Shown here: positions 1-6,987 of the stretch, piece by piece
How the letters are laid out: each line of letters starts with the position of its first letter
How positions within the stretch are numbered: the first letter of the stretch is position 1
Origin: Tamlana flava
Lineage (GTDB): Bacteria > Bacteroidota > Bacteroidia > Flavobacteriales > Flavobacteriaceae
Assembly: GCF_041287255.1 (NCBI RefSeq)
Contig: NZ_JBGGTX010000004.1
Coordinates: 186,001 to 250,000 of the forward strand
Direction: 5' to 3'
DNA length: 64,000 nt
Translations under genes and position numbers: made by a program
The notes under the pieces: model-generated
What the model was told of the DNA's origin: nothing
The model's input: only the letters and a program-made list of their open reading frames with translations
Databases searched by the model: none

Positions 1-829
1 TTTCAAATGAATAGTTCAATTGAGACCAATTATCCCAAAAATCGTCTATGGTTCGCCACATATTGGCGTTTGCCGTTGCATGTGCATGTTCTTCAATTGG
101 AGTTGCTCCTGGCGACATACTTAAAATAATTGGACGACCAGTTTGGTCGATGGCCTTACGGATCATTTCAATTTCATTGGCGTGATATGGGCGTGATAGG
201 TCATCTACCTTTACAAAATCCAATCCCCAAGAGGCGTACAAATCGAAAATGGAGTTGTAATATTCTTGAGCACCTGGTTTTTCTTTTACTATGGTGTAAT
301 TGTCTTGAAGCCAAGTACATTCATATTCTGTTGAGTAAATATCTGCAGCAGTTTTATCTGTTCCTTTAATAGGCAATTTATTGAAAACAGCTTCTTTTGG
401 AACGCCACGCATAATGTGGATGCCAAATTTTAGCCCTAAACTGTGAATATAATCCGCTAGTGGTTTAAACCCGGCACCGTTAGCTGCCGAAGGAAAACGT
501 TTTGGAGAAGGCATGTACCTTCCATATTTATCTACAACAAAATCTGAATGGTCATAGGCATTGTAATGGCCTGATGTTTGATTCTCCACATACCAACGGA
601 TGTCTACAACTATATATTCCCAACCAAAATCTTTAAGGTGTTTCGCCATGTAATCGGTATTGGCTTTCACTTCGTCTTCAACAACAGAAGGCCCGAAACA
701 ATCCCAACTGTTCCAACCCATTGGTGGTGTTTTTGCCCAGTCTTTAAAGTTTGTTTCTTCGCTTCTATTGTTACAAGCGACCAGAAGTAGCACAATAGCC
801 GTTAATTTGAAAAGTTTGATTAATGTCAT
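1..829 (-). CDS. GH27 alpha-galactosidase-like lipoprotein (C-terminus beyond window)
   Basis: The first 276 residues are present and the frame stays open to the window edge, so the C-terminal part is missing. Residues 1-19 form a short basic N-terminus, a hydrophobic stretch and a lipobox ending at Cys19 (LLVAC), so the mature protein is probably a lipoprotein. The GH27 hallmark TPPMGWNSWDCFG follows at residues 34-46. Further on, LDFVKVDDL carries the expected Asp nucleophile and MWRTIDDFWDNW the expected acid/base region. GH27 enzymes are retaining alpha-galactosidases, with some beta-L-arabinopyranosidases and alpha-N-acetylgalactosaminidases, so the exact substrate is open. The start is an ATG 49 nt downstream of the GH105 stop, and co-transcription with that gene is likely. 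Family assignment is firm; specificity is inferred. Confidence 0.88.
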   Translation of the reverse strand, partial: MTLIKLFKLTAIVLLLVACNNRSEETNFKDWAKTPPMGWNSWDCFGPSVVEDEVKANTDYMAKHLKDFGWEYIVVDIRWYVENQTSGHYNAYDHSDFVVDKYGRYMPSPKRFPSAANGAGFKPLADYIHSLGLKFGIHIMRGVPKEAVFNKLPIKGTDKTAADIYSTEYECTWLQDNYTIVKEKPGAQEYYNSIFDLYASWGLDFVKVDDLSRPYHANEIEMIRKAIDQTGRPIILSMSPGATPIEEHAHATANANMWRTIDDFWDNWSQLNYSFE

Positions 830-878
830 TTTTATTTTATTTGATTTCAGTTTAGTTTTATGTTGATTATTGAATATT

Positions 879-2063
879 CTAATTTAAGAATCGATACATT
901 TCTGAAGCAGCCAACAAAAATGCGCCTACACCAAAATCTGAGGTAGAATTTACATCTACTACTTGCCCGGGGATGGCTTTTTCCCCAATAGGTTGTACAT
1001 ACCCGATGGCGCCATTTTCTTGTAAAGCTACTTCTGTTAAATAATTCCAAGATTTTTGTACCACGGGTAAATATGTTTCTTTGTCCAAAATGCCATTATT
1101 TATACCCCACAAAAAGCCGTAGGTAAAAAATGCTGTTCCGCTCGTTTCAGGGCCAGGTGCATGTTCGGGGTCTAAAATACTGCGTGTCCAATACCCATCA
1201 TTTTGTTGGGCATCAGCCAATGCTCTGGCCATGTTTTTAAATCGAGCTATGTATCTTTCTTTTTGTTCCGATTTGGGTAAATCTTGAATTATTTTGGCAT
1301 ATCCAGCAAATATCCAACCATCTCCGCGTGCCCAAAAATCTTTTTTTCCATTAACGCTTTTGTGCTTTGGATAAACATACTTTGCATCTCGATAATAAAG
1401 GTTTGCTTCATCATCCCACATAATGCTGTTGGCATAACCTAAATATTCATCCAGTTTTTTTATGTATAATTCGCTTCCTGTAACGTTATATAGTTTTGTC
1501 ATTACTGGCATTACCATATACAAACCATCTACCCACCACCAATAATCGTTTCTTTTGGTGCTCATTTGGTATTCCATAACTTCCCGGGCACGGGCGATTT
1601 TGTTTTCATCATTTGACCCAGTAAAGTTGTAAAGGTCTATGTATGTTTGAAAGCATATTTGCCAATCGCCAAATAGTACAAAATCATCGCTTTCACCGTA
1701 AGTGTATTTCCAATTGGATTTGTCTTCGGATTTTGCTCCCATCCATTTATTATGGTCGGCCCAAGCCAATGAATAATTAAGATAATCTTGATTTTTAGTG
1801 ATTTTATAGGTTTCCATATTTCCTGTGTGATAGGCTGAAACATGCCAAAACGCATTTCCGGGCTGTGGATGAGTTTTTTGCCAATGGTCATTAACTTTTT
1901 CAATAATTGAAAGAACATCTTCTTTTGTTTGATTTGTTAAGCTATTATCCCTTGTTTGTTCTGCACTGGAAACGGAATTTGTTTTAGAAGCTGAGCCACA
2001 ATTAAGAAAAATAAATGAAATTGAAGTAATGTAATAAAAGAGAAGGTTGGCCTTTAAATTCAT
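879..2063 (-). CDS. GH105/GH88-type unsaturated rhamnogalacturonyl hydrolase, lipoprotein
   Basis: This 394-residue protein has a hydrophobic N-terminus with a lipobox (FLNCG, Cys22), so it is probably exported and lipidated. The remaining residues match the (alpha/alpha)6-barrel glycosidases of GH105 (YteR/RhiN type): a region with DDFVLFGDWQICFQTY, the WWWVDGLYMVMPVM segment that holds the catalytic Asp, and FWARGDGWIFAGY near residue 247. Such enzymes remove the 4,5-unsaturated uronic acid left on oligosaccharides by a polysaccharide lyase. It sits 49 nt upstream of the GH27 gene on the same strand, which suggests joint work on a galactose/uronate-containing polysaccharide. No SusC/SusD pair is visible in this window. 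Confidence 0.85.
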   Translation of the reverse strand: MNLKANLLFYYITSISFIFLNCGSASKTNSVSSAEQTRDNSLTNQTKEDVLSIIEKVNDHWQKTHPQPGNAFWHVSAYHTGNMETYKITKNQDYLNYSLAWADHNKWMGAKSEDKSNWKYTYGESDDFVLFGDWQICFQTYIDLYNFTGSNDENKIARAREVMEYQMSTKRNDYWWWVDGLYMVMPVMTKLYNVTGSELYIKKLDEYLGYANSIMWDDEANLYYRDAKYVYPKHKSVNGKKDFWARGDGWIFAGYAKIIQDLPKSEQKERYIARFKNMARALADAQQNDGYWTRSILDPEHAPGPETSGTAFFTYGFLWGINNGILDKETYLPVVQKSWNYLTEVALQENGAIGYVQPIGEKAIPGQVVDVNSTSDFGVGAFLLAASEMYRFLN

Positions 2064-2132
2064 GATTATGATTCGTCAAATATCGTGTTTAATTTATAAT
2101 TTTAAAATCAATTGGTCAACAAGAAATCAATT

Positions 2133-2162
2133 CTCAAAAAATTGAGTTAACACTTAAAAGTG
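2133..2162. promoter_or_regulatory. Two small palindromes upstream of the GH105-GH27 operon
   Basis: The 234-nt gap upstream of the GH105 start holds two nearby inverted repeats: CTCAA-AAAA-TTGAG at 2133-2146 and CACTT-AA-AAGTG at 2151-2162. A further AATTGGTCAAC half-site lies about 25 nt away at 2109-2119. Spacing and position fit operators for a sugar-responsive regulator, but no regulator gene is in the window and A+T-rich DNA gives such palindromes by chance. No clear TAnnTTTG box was found here. Confidence 0.25.
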
Positions 2163-2297
2163 CGACACAAATTTCTATAATTATGACAGATTGGGTAGGG
2201 TACAAATTGGTGGAAAAAAAGGCAGAATATGTCCATAATTCAAAATTAATCATAAATTGCCAATTATTGAATGGTTTTAATGGTATTCAAAATTGTT

Positions 2298-3179
2298 TTA
2301 TTTATTTAGCAATAATTCCAATTTTTTTTCAGCCGCTTCAAGTTCTCCCATAAATACCATCTCACCATTTTGGTTGATAATCATTACTGTTGGATATTTG
2401 TAAACATTAAGGGCATCCATTATTTCTTGTGTTCCTGCGAGTACAGGAAAAGAATATCCTTTATCTTCAATTCTTGAGAACAATTCGCCAGTTTTGTCAC
2501 GTTTCATTGGCCTATTTACAGCGTATATTTGAACTAATGGATTTGTTTTGTGTTTCTCATAAATTCGTTGAACTTCAGGGAATTTTTTCCAACATGGGCC
2601 ACAACTTATGAACCAAAAATCAAATAAGATTAATTTTCCTTTCAAAGATTCATTATTGATAACTTCTCCAGCCTTGTCATAAAGTTGAAAAGGGGCCACT
2701 TTTTGTATGACCACCTCTCCAGTCCAGTTACCGTACTCAATTCGATGAGTCCATAAATTATTGCCGCCAATAGCCATAAGGGTTGGAAAAACCAGTAAAA
2801 TTATGGGTATCAGATATTTCTTTTTTGTGTAGAATAGGTAACCAGCTACCACTCCTGAAATCCATATGATATAAAAGGGACTTATTTTAACAGTGTACTT
2901 GATTGTGGCAGCGCTTAGGTTTAAAATAACTAAAGCCAAGAACACTATTGACATTGTAATCAAAACCACATTGCTGCCAATAATTTTTTTAAACCAAAAT
3001 AGGAACAGCCAGCTTATAAAAAATAGAACCAAAAAGACAATTATTAGGCTCAAACTCTTGTTCAGGCCTATGCTTTTTGAAAATGATCCTTGGGAAATAG
3101 CAAAGAATAATAGAGTGAAACTTGCAGTTACTACAAAAATCAGTAATGCAATTAGAGAGTTGACAAGGTACTTTTTCAT
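2298..3179 (-). CDS. Membrane-anchored TlpA-like thioredoxin-fold protein
   Basis: This 293-residue protein has an N-terminal half that is almost all membrane segments (about residues 7-29, 43-63, 70-90, 101-117 and 121-139). The C-terminal half is a TlpA/ResA-type redoxin domain facing the periplasm. The domain carries the active-site motif FISCGPCWKKFP with Cys193 and Cys196, followed by the conserved YPTVMIINQNG segment with its cis-proline. This family reduces or isomerises disulfides in exported proteins or in cytochrome c maturation. The five-segment anchor is longer than the single helix of most ResA/TlpA proteins. It stands alone: the GH105 gene downstream is 234 nt away. Fold assignment is solid; partner and role are unknown. 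Confidence 0.8.
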   Translation of the reverse strand: MKKYLVNSLIALLIFVVTASFTLLFFAISQGSFSKSIGLNKSLSLIIVFLVLFFISWLFLFWFKKIIGSNVVLITMSIVFLALVILNLSAATIKYTVKISPFYIIWISGVVAGYLFYTKKKYLIPIILLVFPTLMAIGGNNLWTHRIEYGNWTGEVVIQKVAPFQLYDKAGEVINNESLKGKLILFDFWFISCGPCWKKFPEVQRIYEKHKTNPLVQIYAVNRPMKRDKTGELFSRIEDKGYSFPVLAGTQEIMDALNVYKYPTVMIINQNGEMVFMGELEAAEKKLELLLNK

Positions 3180-3346
3180 GGCGCTCTAGTTGATTGTTCC
3201 CTAATTTAAGCAATTTACATGTGTTTTTAATTACCATTTAGAAATTACAATTATAGAATGTCTAAGTAGAGGAGATTTTGAGACTATCATTTTTCTTTTT
3301 CATCCAAATTATTTAGTGTATCCACCTTATTTGTAAGCATAAAAAA

Positions 3347-3371
3347 ACGGCTCAGATAAAATCTAAACCGT
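3347..3371 (-). terminator. Terminator-like hairpin after tRNA-Met
   Basis: ACGG/CCGT (3347-3350 with 3368-3371) and AGAT/ATCT (3354-3357 with 3361-3364) form a hairpin with a small symmetric internal loop. On the minus strand it is followed by a run of seven T (plus-strand A run 3341-3347), as expected for an intrinsic terminator of the tRNA transcript. Confidence 0.55.
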
Positions 3372-3395
3372 TAGTTTTTAAATACATTCATTATG

Positions 3396-3469
3396 TAGCG
3401 AGAGGGGGGCACGATCCCCCGACCTCCGGGTTATGAATCCGACGCTCTAACCAGCTGAGCTACCTCGCC
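3396..3469 (-). tRNA. tRNA-Met (anticodon CAT)
   Basis: The minus strand folds as a 74-nt cloverleaf. The acceptor stem is GGCGAGG paired with TCTCGCT (G-U at both ends), the D arm is AGCTCAGCTGGTTAGAGC, the anticodon loop is ATTCATAAC with CAT, and the T arm has a GGGGG/CCCCC stem and an ATCGTGC loop. The discriminator base is A and the CCA end is not encoded. The anticodon alone does not separate elongator Met from the lysidine-modified Ile2 tRNA; the lack of initiator features (a mismatched first pair and three G-C pairs in the anticodon stem) argues for elongator Met. Confidence 0.93.
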
Positions 3470-3482
3470 TAATTTGAGGCTG

Positions 3483-3513
3483 CAAATATAAAAACAATAT
3501 TGTTGTGAGCAAA
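3483..3513 (-). promoter_or_regulatory. Bacteroidetes-type promoter of tRNA-Met
   Basis: On the minus strand TTTG (plus 3510-3513) is followed, after exactly 19 nt, by TATATTTG (plus 3483-3490), a full match to the -33/-7 consensus. Transcription would begin a few bases upstream of the tRNA 5' end at 3469. Its overlap with 3505-3513 also speaks against a start for the neighbouring plus-strand gene at 3505. Confidence 0.75.
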
Positions 3514-3600
3514 CCAAACTCAGGGAAAATATTCTTTAAAATTATTGTTTTTCTTATCAATTTATGTATATATTGGGCAATATTAATTTCAAAATTGCTT

Positions 3601-3993
3601 ATGGACGATAAAATTAGATTTGATATAGAATTTCCAATACATGCATCTCCTCAATTACTTTATCAATACATTTCAACACCTTCAGGTTTGTCCGAATGGT
3701 TTTCAGATAATGTAAACTCACGTGGTGAAATGTTCACGTTTATTTGGGATGGTAGCCAAGAGAAGGCCAAACTATTGAACAAAAAAAGTGGTGAGCGAGT
3801 AAAATTCAGATGGCTAGCCGATGAGGAAGATGAATTGAGCTGTTATTTTGAAATTAGAATTCAGGTTGATGAAATCACAAAAGACGTTTCATTAATTGTT
3901 ACTGATTTTGCTGAAGAAGACGAAATTGAAGAGGCCAAAATGCTCTGGGAAAATCAAATATCTAGTTTAAAACAAGTGCTTGGCTCGGCATAA
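3601..3993 (+). CDS. START-like (AHSA1/SRPBCC fold) domain protein
   Basis: A 130-residue protein that is essentially one helix-grip (SRPBCC/START-like) domain: it begins MDDKIRFDIEFPI and has the QYISTPSGLSEWFSD segment and FTFIWDGS typical of small flavobacterial START-like proteins. The domain binds a hydrophobic ligand in other family members, but no ligand is known for this subgroup. The frame is open further upstream (to 3505), yet that extension would be a hydrophobic tail overlapping the tRNA-Met promoter; homologues start at the MDDKI methionine, so that ATG is chosen. It is probably cytosolic. A terminal acidic stretch (EEDEIEEAK) is a family feature. Confidence 0.75.
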   Translation: MDDKIRFDIEFPIHASPQLLYQYISTPSGLSEWFSDNVNSRGEMFTFIWDGSQEKAKLLNKKSGERVKFRWLADEEDELSCYFEIRIQVDEITKDVSLIVTDFAEEDEIEEAKMLWENQISSLKQVLGSA

Positions 3994-4014
3994 TTAAAAT
4001 AGTATATTTTAAAT

Positions 4015-4022
4015 TATCTTTG
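4015..4022 (+). promoter_or_regulatory. -7 box (TATCTTTG) before the aminotransferase gene
   Basis: TATCTTTG fits TAnnTTTG and lies 35 nt before the ATG at 4058. No good -33 TTG is found at the usual distance, so this is a partial match. Confidence 0.4.
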
Positions 4023-4057
4023 ACCCGTTTTAAAATTGAATTTAGCGGGATTTTTTT

Positions 4058-4900
4058 ATGATAAACTTTAACGGAGAACTTTTAGGGGAACACACTATTT
4101 TATCAACCAAAAATAGGGGATATGCCTATGGTGATGCCCTTTTTGAGACTATAAAGGTAGTTAACGGGAAAATTTTATTTTGGGAAGACCACTATTTTAG
4201 ATTGATGGCCTCTATGCGCATTATGCGTATGGAAATTCCGATGAGTTTTACCATGGAATACTTAGAGGAACAAATCAACAGAACTCTTGAGGCCAATACA
4301 TTATTAAGTTCATCCTCACGTGTTAAATTAATAATCCATAGAAATGAAGGTGGACTTTATACTCCCGAAACCAACGATGTAAGTTTTGTTATTTCTACCA
4401 GTTTTTTAAAAGATGATTTTTACTCAATAACTGATGGCTTTTATGAGATTGATTTGTTTAAAGACCACTATGTTTCGCCAAGTTTGTTGTCTACATTAAA
4501 GACCAATAATAAAGCCTTAAATGTTGTGGGAAGTATCTATGCCAAGGAAAATGGTTTAAATAACTGTTTGTTGTTGAATACCAATAAGCAAGTGGTTGAA
4601 GCATTAAATGGTAACGTTTTTATTGTGAAAGGTAACAGTATAAAAACCCCTCCTTTAAGTCACGGCTGTTTAAAGGGTGTCATGCGAACCCAAATTTTAA
4701 ACATAGCAAAAGAACTTCAAGAATTTGAATTAGTAGAAGAATCTGTTTCGCCTTTTGAACTTCAAAAAGCAGATGAAATTTTTATAACAAATGTTATTAG
4801 TGGAATTCAACCTGTAAGTAAGTATAGAAAAAAGGAATTTGGCAATGAAGTAGCTAAATTACTGCTTCAAAAGCTAAATGTTAAAATAAGGTTGAACTAG
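4058..4900 (+). CDS. Class IV (PLP-dependent) aminotransferase / aminodeoxychorismate lyase-like
   Basis: This 280-residue protein has the fold-type IV pattern of branched-chain or D-amino-acid aminotransferases and PabC: NRGYAYGDALFETIKV near residues 19-34, an arginine-rich FRLMASMRIMRM segment, the PLP lysine in TLKTNNKALN, and the C-terminal ADEIFITN strand. The family either moves an amino group between amino and 2-oxo acids or splits 4-amino-4-deoxychorismate to p-aminobenzoate. Sequence alone does not decide between these; the GDALFET type is often annotated as aminodeoxychorismate lyase in flavobacteria. Its stop codon overlaps the stop of the convergent YqgE gene by four bases. Confidence 0.8.
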   Translation: MINFNGELLGEHTILSTKNRGYAYGDALFETIKVVNGKILFWEDHYFRLMASMRIMRMEIPMSFTMEYLEEQINRTLEANTLLSSSSRVKLIIHRNEGGLYTPETNDVSFVISTSFLKDDFYSITDGFYEIDLFKDHYVSPSLLSTLKTNNKALNVVGSIYAKENGLNNCLLLNTNKQVVEALNGNVFIVKGNSIKTPPLSHGCLKGVMRTQILNIAKELQEFELVEESVSPFELQKADEIFITNVISGIQPVSKYRKKEFGNEVAKLLLQKLNVKIRLN

Positions 4901-5457
4901 TTATAACTTGGGTTTTCAGGGGCGTTGGACCAAATGCTGTATTCGCCACCAAGTTCCAACATTTTTTCTTTCCAAAAGGTTTCATAATCCTTTTCGATGA
5001 TATTTTTTTTGTAGACATTCTCAGTAACCACCCATGAACTTGCTTTAAGTTCATTTTCAAGTTGATGAGAATCCCAACCAGAATAACCAAGGAAAAACTT
5101 AATGTCATTTTCCTTAATGGTATCGTTCTTTATTAGCTCGGCAACCTTAGTAAAATCGCCACCCCAATAGATGCCCAATGAAATTTCAATACTGTTAGGT
5201 ATTAACTGTGGAACTTTATGGATAAAATATAAATTATCCTGTTCAACAGGGCCGCCATTGTAAACCTTAAAAGTGGCTTCTACCTCTGGTATTAAATCAT
5301 TGATGTTGTATTCTAGGGGTTTGTTTAAGATAAAACCTATAGATCCTTCTTCTGAATGATCTGCCAATAAAACAATGGAGCGGTTAAATGAGACATCCCC
5401 AATTATTGCAGGTTCCGCGATTAGTAAGTTTCCTTTTTTTGGTCTTAATGTTACCAT
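4897..5457 (-). CDS. YqgE/AlgH family protein (UPF0301)
   Basis: A 186-residue cytosolic protein of the AlgH/YqgE family: GNLLIAEPAIIGDVSFNRSIVLL at the N-terminus (residues 9-31), SIGFILNKPLEY and the GGPVEQDNLYFIH segment, then GYSGWDSHQLENEL. The biochemical role of the family is unresolved; AlgH was linked to alginate regulation in Pseudomonas. The gene lies downstream of HU in the same orientation but is separated from it by a strong terminator, so it must have its own promoter in the 5458-5524 gap. It converges with the aminotransferase gene and the two stop codons interlock. Confidence 0.9.
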   Translation of the reverse strand: MVTLRPKKGNLLIAEPAIIGDVSFNRSIVLLADHSEEGSIGFILNKPLEYNINDLIPEVEATFKVYNGGPVEQDNLYFIHKVPQLIPNSIEISLGIYWGGDFTKVAELIKNDTIKENDIKFFLGYSGWDSHQLENELKASSWVVTENVYKKNIIEKDYETFWKEKMLELGGEYSIWSNAPENPSYN

Positions 5458-5524
5458 ATCGTGAGGAATTAATAACTAAATCTAATATTTATTTATTAAA
5501 AATGCAACTGTTTGATACAGATAT

Positions 5525-5558
5525 AAAAAAAGCCTTCACAAACGTGAAGGCTTTTTTT
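5525..5558 (-). terminator. Intrinsic terminator downstream of HU
   Basis: AGCCTTCAC (5531-5539), loop AAAC and GTGAAGGCT (5544-5552) form a perfect 9-bp stem flanked by A and T runs. On the minus strand the T run follows the stem, 28 nt after the HU stop. The symmetric tails make it potentially bidirectional. Confidence 0.9.
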
Positions 5559-5579
5559 ATTTTATTTAACTGTAAATAA

Positions 5580-5852
5580 TTAGTTTACTGCATTAGATAA
5601 ATCTGATCCTGCTTTAAACTTTACAACTTTTTTAGCTTTAATTTTGATAGTTTCACCAGTTTGAGGGTTTCTTCCTTCTCTAGCTGATCTTTTAGAAACT
5701 GACCAAGATCCAAAACCTACTAAAGAAACTCTGTTTCCTTTTTGTAAAGCTCCTTCAATTTCAATTAGCGCACACTCTAAAGCTTTTTTTGCTGCTGCCT
5801 TAGTAATTCCTGCGTGTTCCGCCATTGCGTCGATTAAATCTGTTTTGTTCAT
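5580..5852 (-). CDS. HU-family histone-like DNA-binding protein
   Basis: A 90-residue protein with the whole HU/IHF fold: MNKTDLIDAMAEHAG at the N-terminus, helices with ITKAAAKKALECAL, the VSLVGFGSWSVSKRSAREGRNP signature and a short lysine-rich DNA-binding arm. HU bends and compacts DNA as a dimer. The frame continues upstream to 5945, but that part covers the promoter and has no HU similarity, so the MNKTDL methionine is the start. It is monocistronic, with a consensus promoter 54 nt upstream and an intrinsic terminator right after the stop, as expected of a strongly expressed gene. Confidence 0.95.
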   Translation of the reverse strand: MNKTDLIDAMAEHAGITKAAAKKALECALIEIEGALQKGNRVSLVGFGSWSVSKRSAREGRNPQTGETIKIKAKKVVKFKAGSDLSNAVN

Positions 5853-5905
5853 AATATAAAATTTAATTATTAATAAATCGGTTAAACATTTTGTTAAATC
5901 CTCTA

Positions 5906-5935
5906 CAAATTTATACGGATTATGCAACCATGCAA
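5906..5935 (-). promoter_or_regulatory. HU promoter (-33 TTG, -7 TAAATTTG)
   Basis: Read on the minus strand, TTG (plus 5933-5935) is followed after 19 nt by TAAATTTG (plus 5906-5913), a match to the Bacteroidetes consensus. The untranslated leader would be about 45-50 nt. Confidence 0.7.
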
Positions 5936-6039
5936 GTAACTGCAAGGGAAATGCGCAGTTTTGTTGATAACTTAAAGCATTTGTTAATAAAGGAAAGGCA
6001 TTTCATCGAGTTTTTTATAATATCAGTGTTAATAAGGGT

Positions 6040-6987
6040 TTACAGCATTTTGGCATTTTCTTCAAAAGCATATCCGTTTAATAATGATTTTACATCCATG
6101 GACCGTTTTCCGGGAAGCTTAATTTCATCAATTACTATGTATCCCTCCGTTACGGCAACCTTTAGTTCGTTTTTAGAAGATACAATGGTGCCAACTTTTA
6201 AGGAATGATCATCAAAAGCTTTTTTTGCCTTGTAAATTTTTACATCCAATTTGTCATCTCCGTTGTTTAAAGTACACCATGCTCCCGGGTACGGACTTAA
6301 ACCACGAATTTGGTTATAAATGTTTTTAATGGAATTTCCCCAATCTATTTTACAATTGTCCCGATTAAGTTTGTAAGCCGTTTTGATGTTCTTGGTTTCT
6401 TTTTGTGGAGTGGTTTCAACATTGCCTTTTTCAATCAGGGCAACCGTGCTTAAAACCAATTTGCTGCCAATTTCCATCAATCTGTCATGAAGACTTCCCG
6501 CATTCTCATCTGGTTCAATGGTTATTTCTTCTTGAAGAATCATATCTCCGGTGTCTATTTCTTCATCAATAAAAAAGGTTGAAACCCCTGTTTTGCTTTC
6601 ACCGTTTATTATGGCCCAATTTATGGGTGCTGCTCCTCGATAATTAGGCAACAATGAGGCATGCAAATTAAAAGTGCCATATTCTGCCATCTGCCAAACC
6701 ACTTTAGGCAACATTCTAAATGCTACCACAATTTGCAGGTTGGCGTGTAATGCTTTCAGTTCGGAAATGAAATCTTCGTTTTTTAAATTGGTTGGTTGTA
6801 GTACGGTTAAATTTTTAGATTTAGCATATTGTTTTACTGCACTTTCGTTGAGTTTTCTACCACGTCCAGCAGGTCTATCGGGTGCAGTGATTACCCCAAC
6901 AATGTTATAGTTGTTTTCAACCAAAGCTTTTAAAGTGGCTACCGCAAAATCCGGAGTACCCATAAATACGATTCTTAAATCCCTCAT
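6040..6987 (-). CDS. fmt: Methionyl-tRNA formyltransferase
   Basis: This 315-residue protein has the usual length and layout of Fmt. An N-terminal Rossmann formyltransferase domain (LRIVFMGTPDFAV at 4-16) carries the catalytic NLHASLLPNYRGAAPINWAI segment with the Asn-His pair and the later Asp in IDTGDMI. The C-terminal OB-like tRNA-binding domain includes the RGLSPYPGAWC motif. It transfers a formyl group from 10-formyl-tetrahydrofolate to initiator Met-tRNA. Its ATG overlaps the TGA of recQ (ATGA), so translation is probably coupled in an AAA-recQ-fmt operon. Confidence 0.96.
   Translation of the reverse strand: MRDLRIVFMGTPDFAVATLKALVENNYNIVGVITAPDRPAGRGRKLNESAVKQYAKSKNLTVLQPTNLKNEDFISELKALHANLQIVVAFRMLPKVVWQMAEYGTFNLHASLLPNYRGAAPINWAIINGESKTGVSTFFIDEEIDTGDMILQEEITIEPDENAGSLHDRLMEIGSKLVLSTVALIEKGNVETTPQKETKNIKTAYKLNRDNCKIDWGNSIKNIYNQIRGLSPYPGAWCTLNNGDDKLDVKIYKAKKAFDDHSLKVGTIVSSKNELKVAVTEGYIVIDEIKLPGKRSMDVKSLLNGYAFEENAKML

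Noticed and set aside
3505..3600. N-terminal extension of the START-like protein
   Set aside because: The extension would be a hydrophobic tail absent from homologues and it overlaps the -33 part of the tRNA-Met promoter; the ATG at 3601 fits the conserved N-terminus.
5853..5945. Longer HU reading frame upstream of MNKTDL
   Set aside because: The region contains the HU promoter (TTG-N19-TAAATTTG) and no HU-like sequence.
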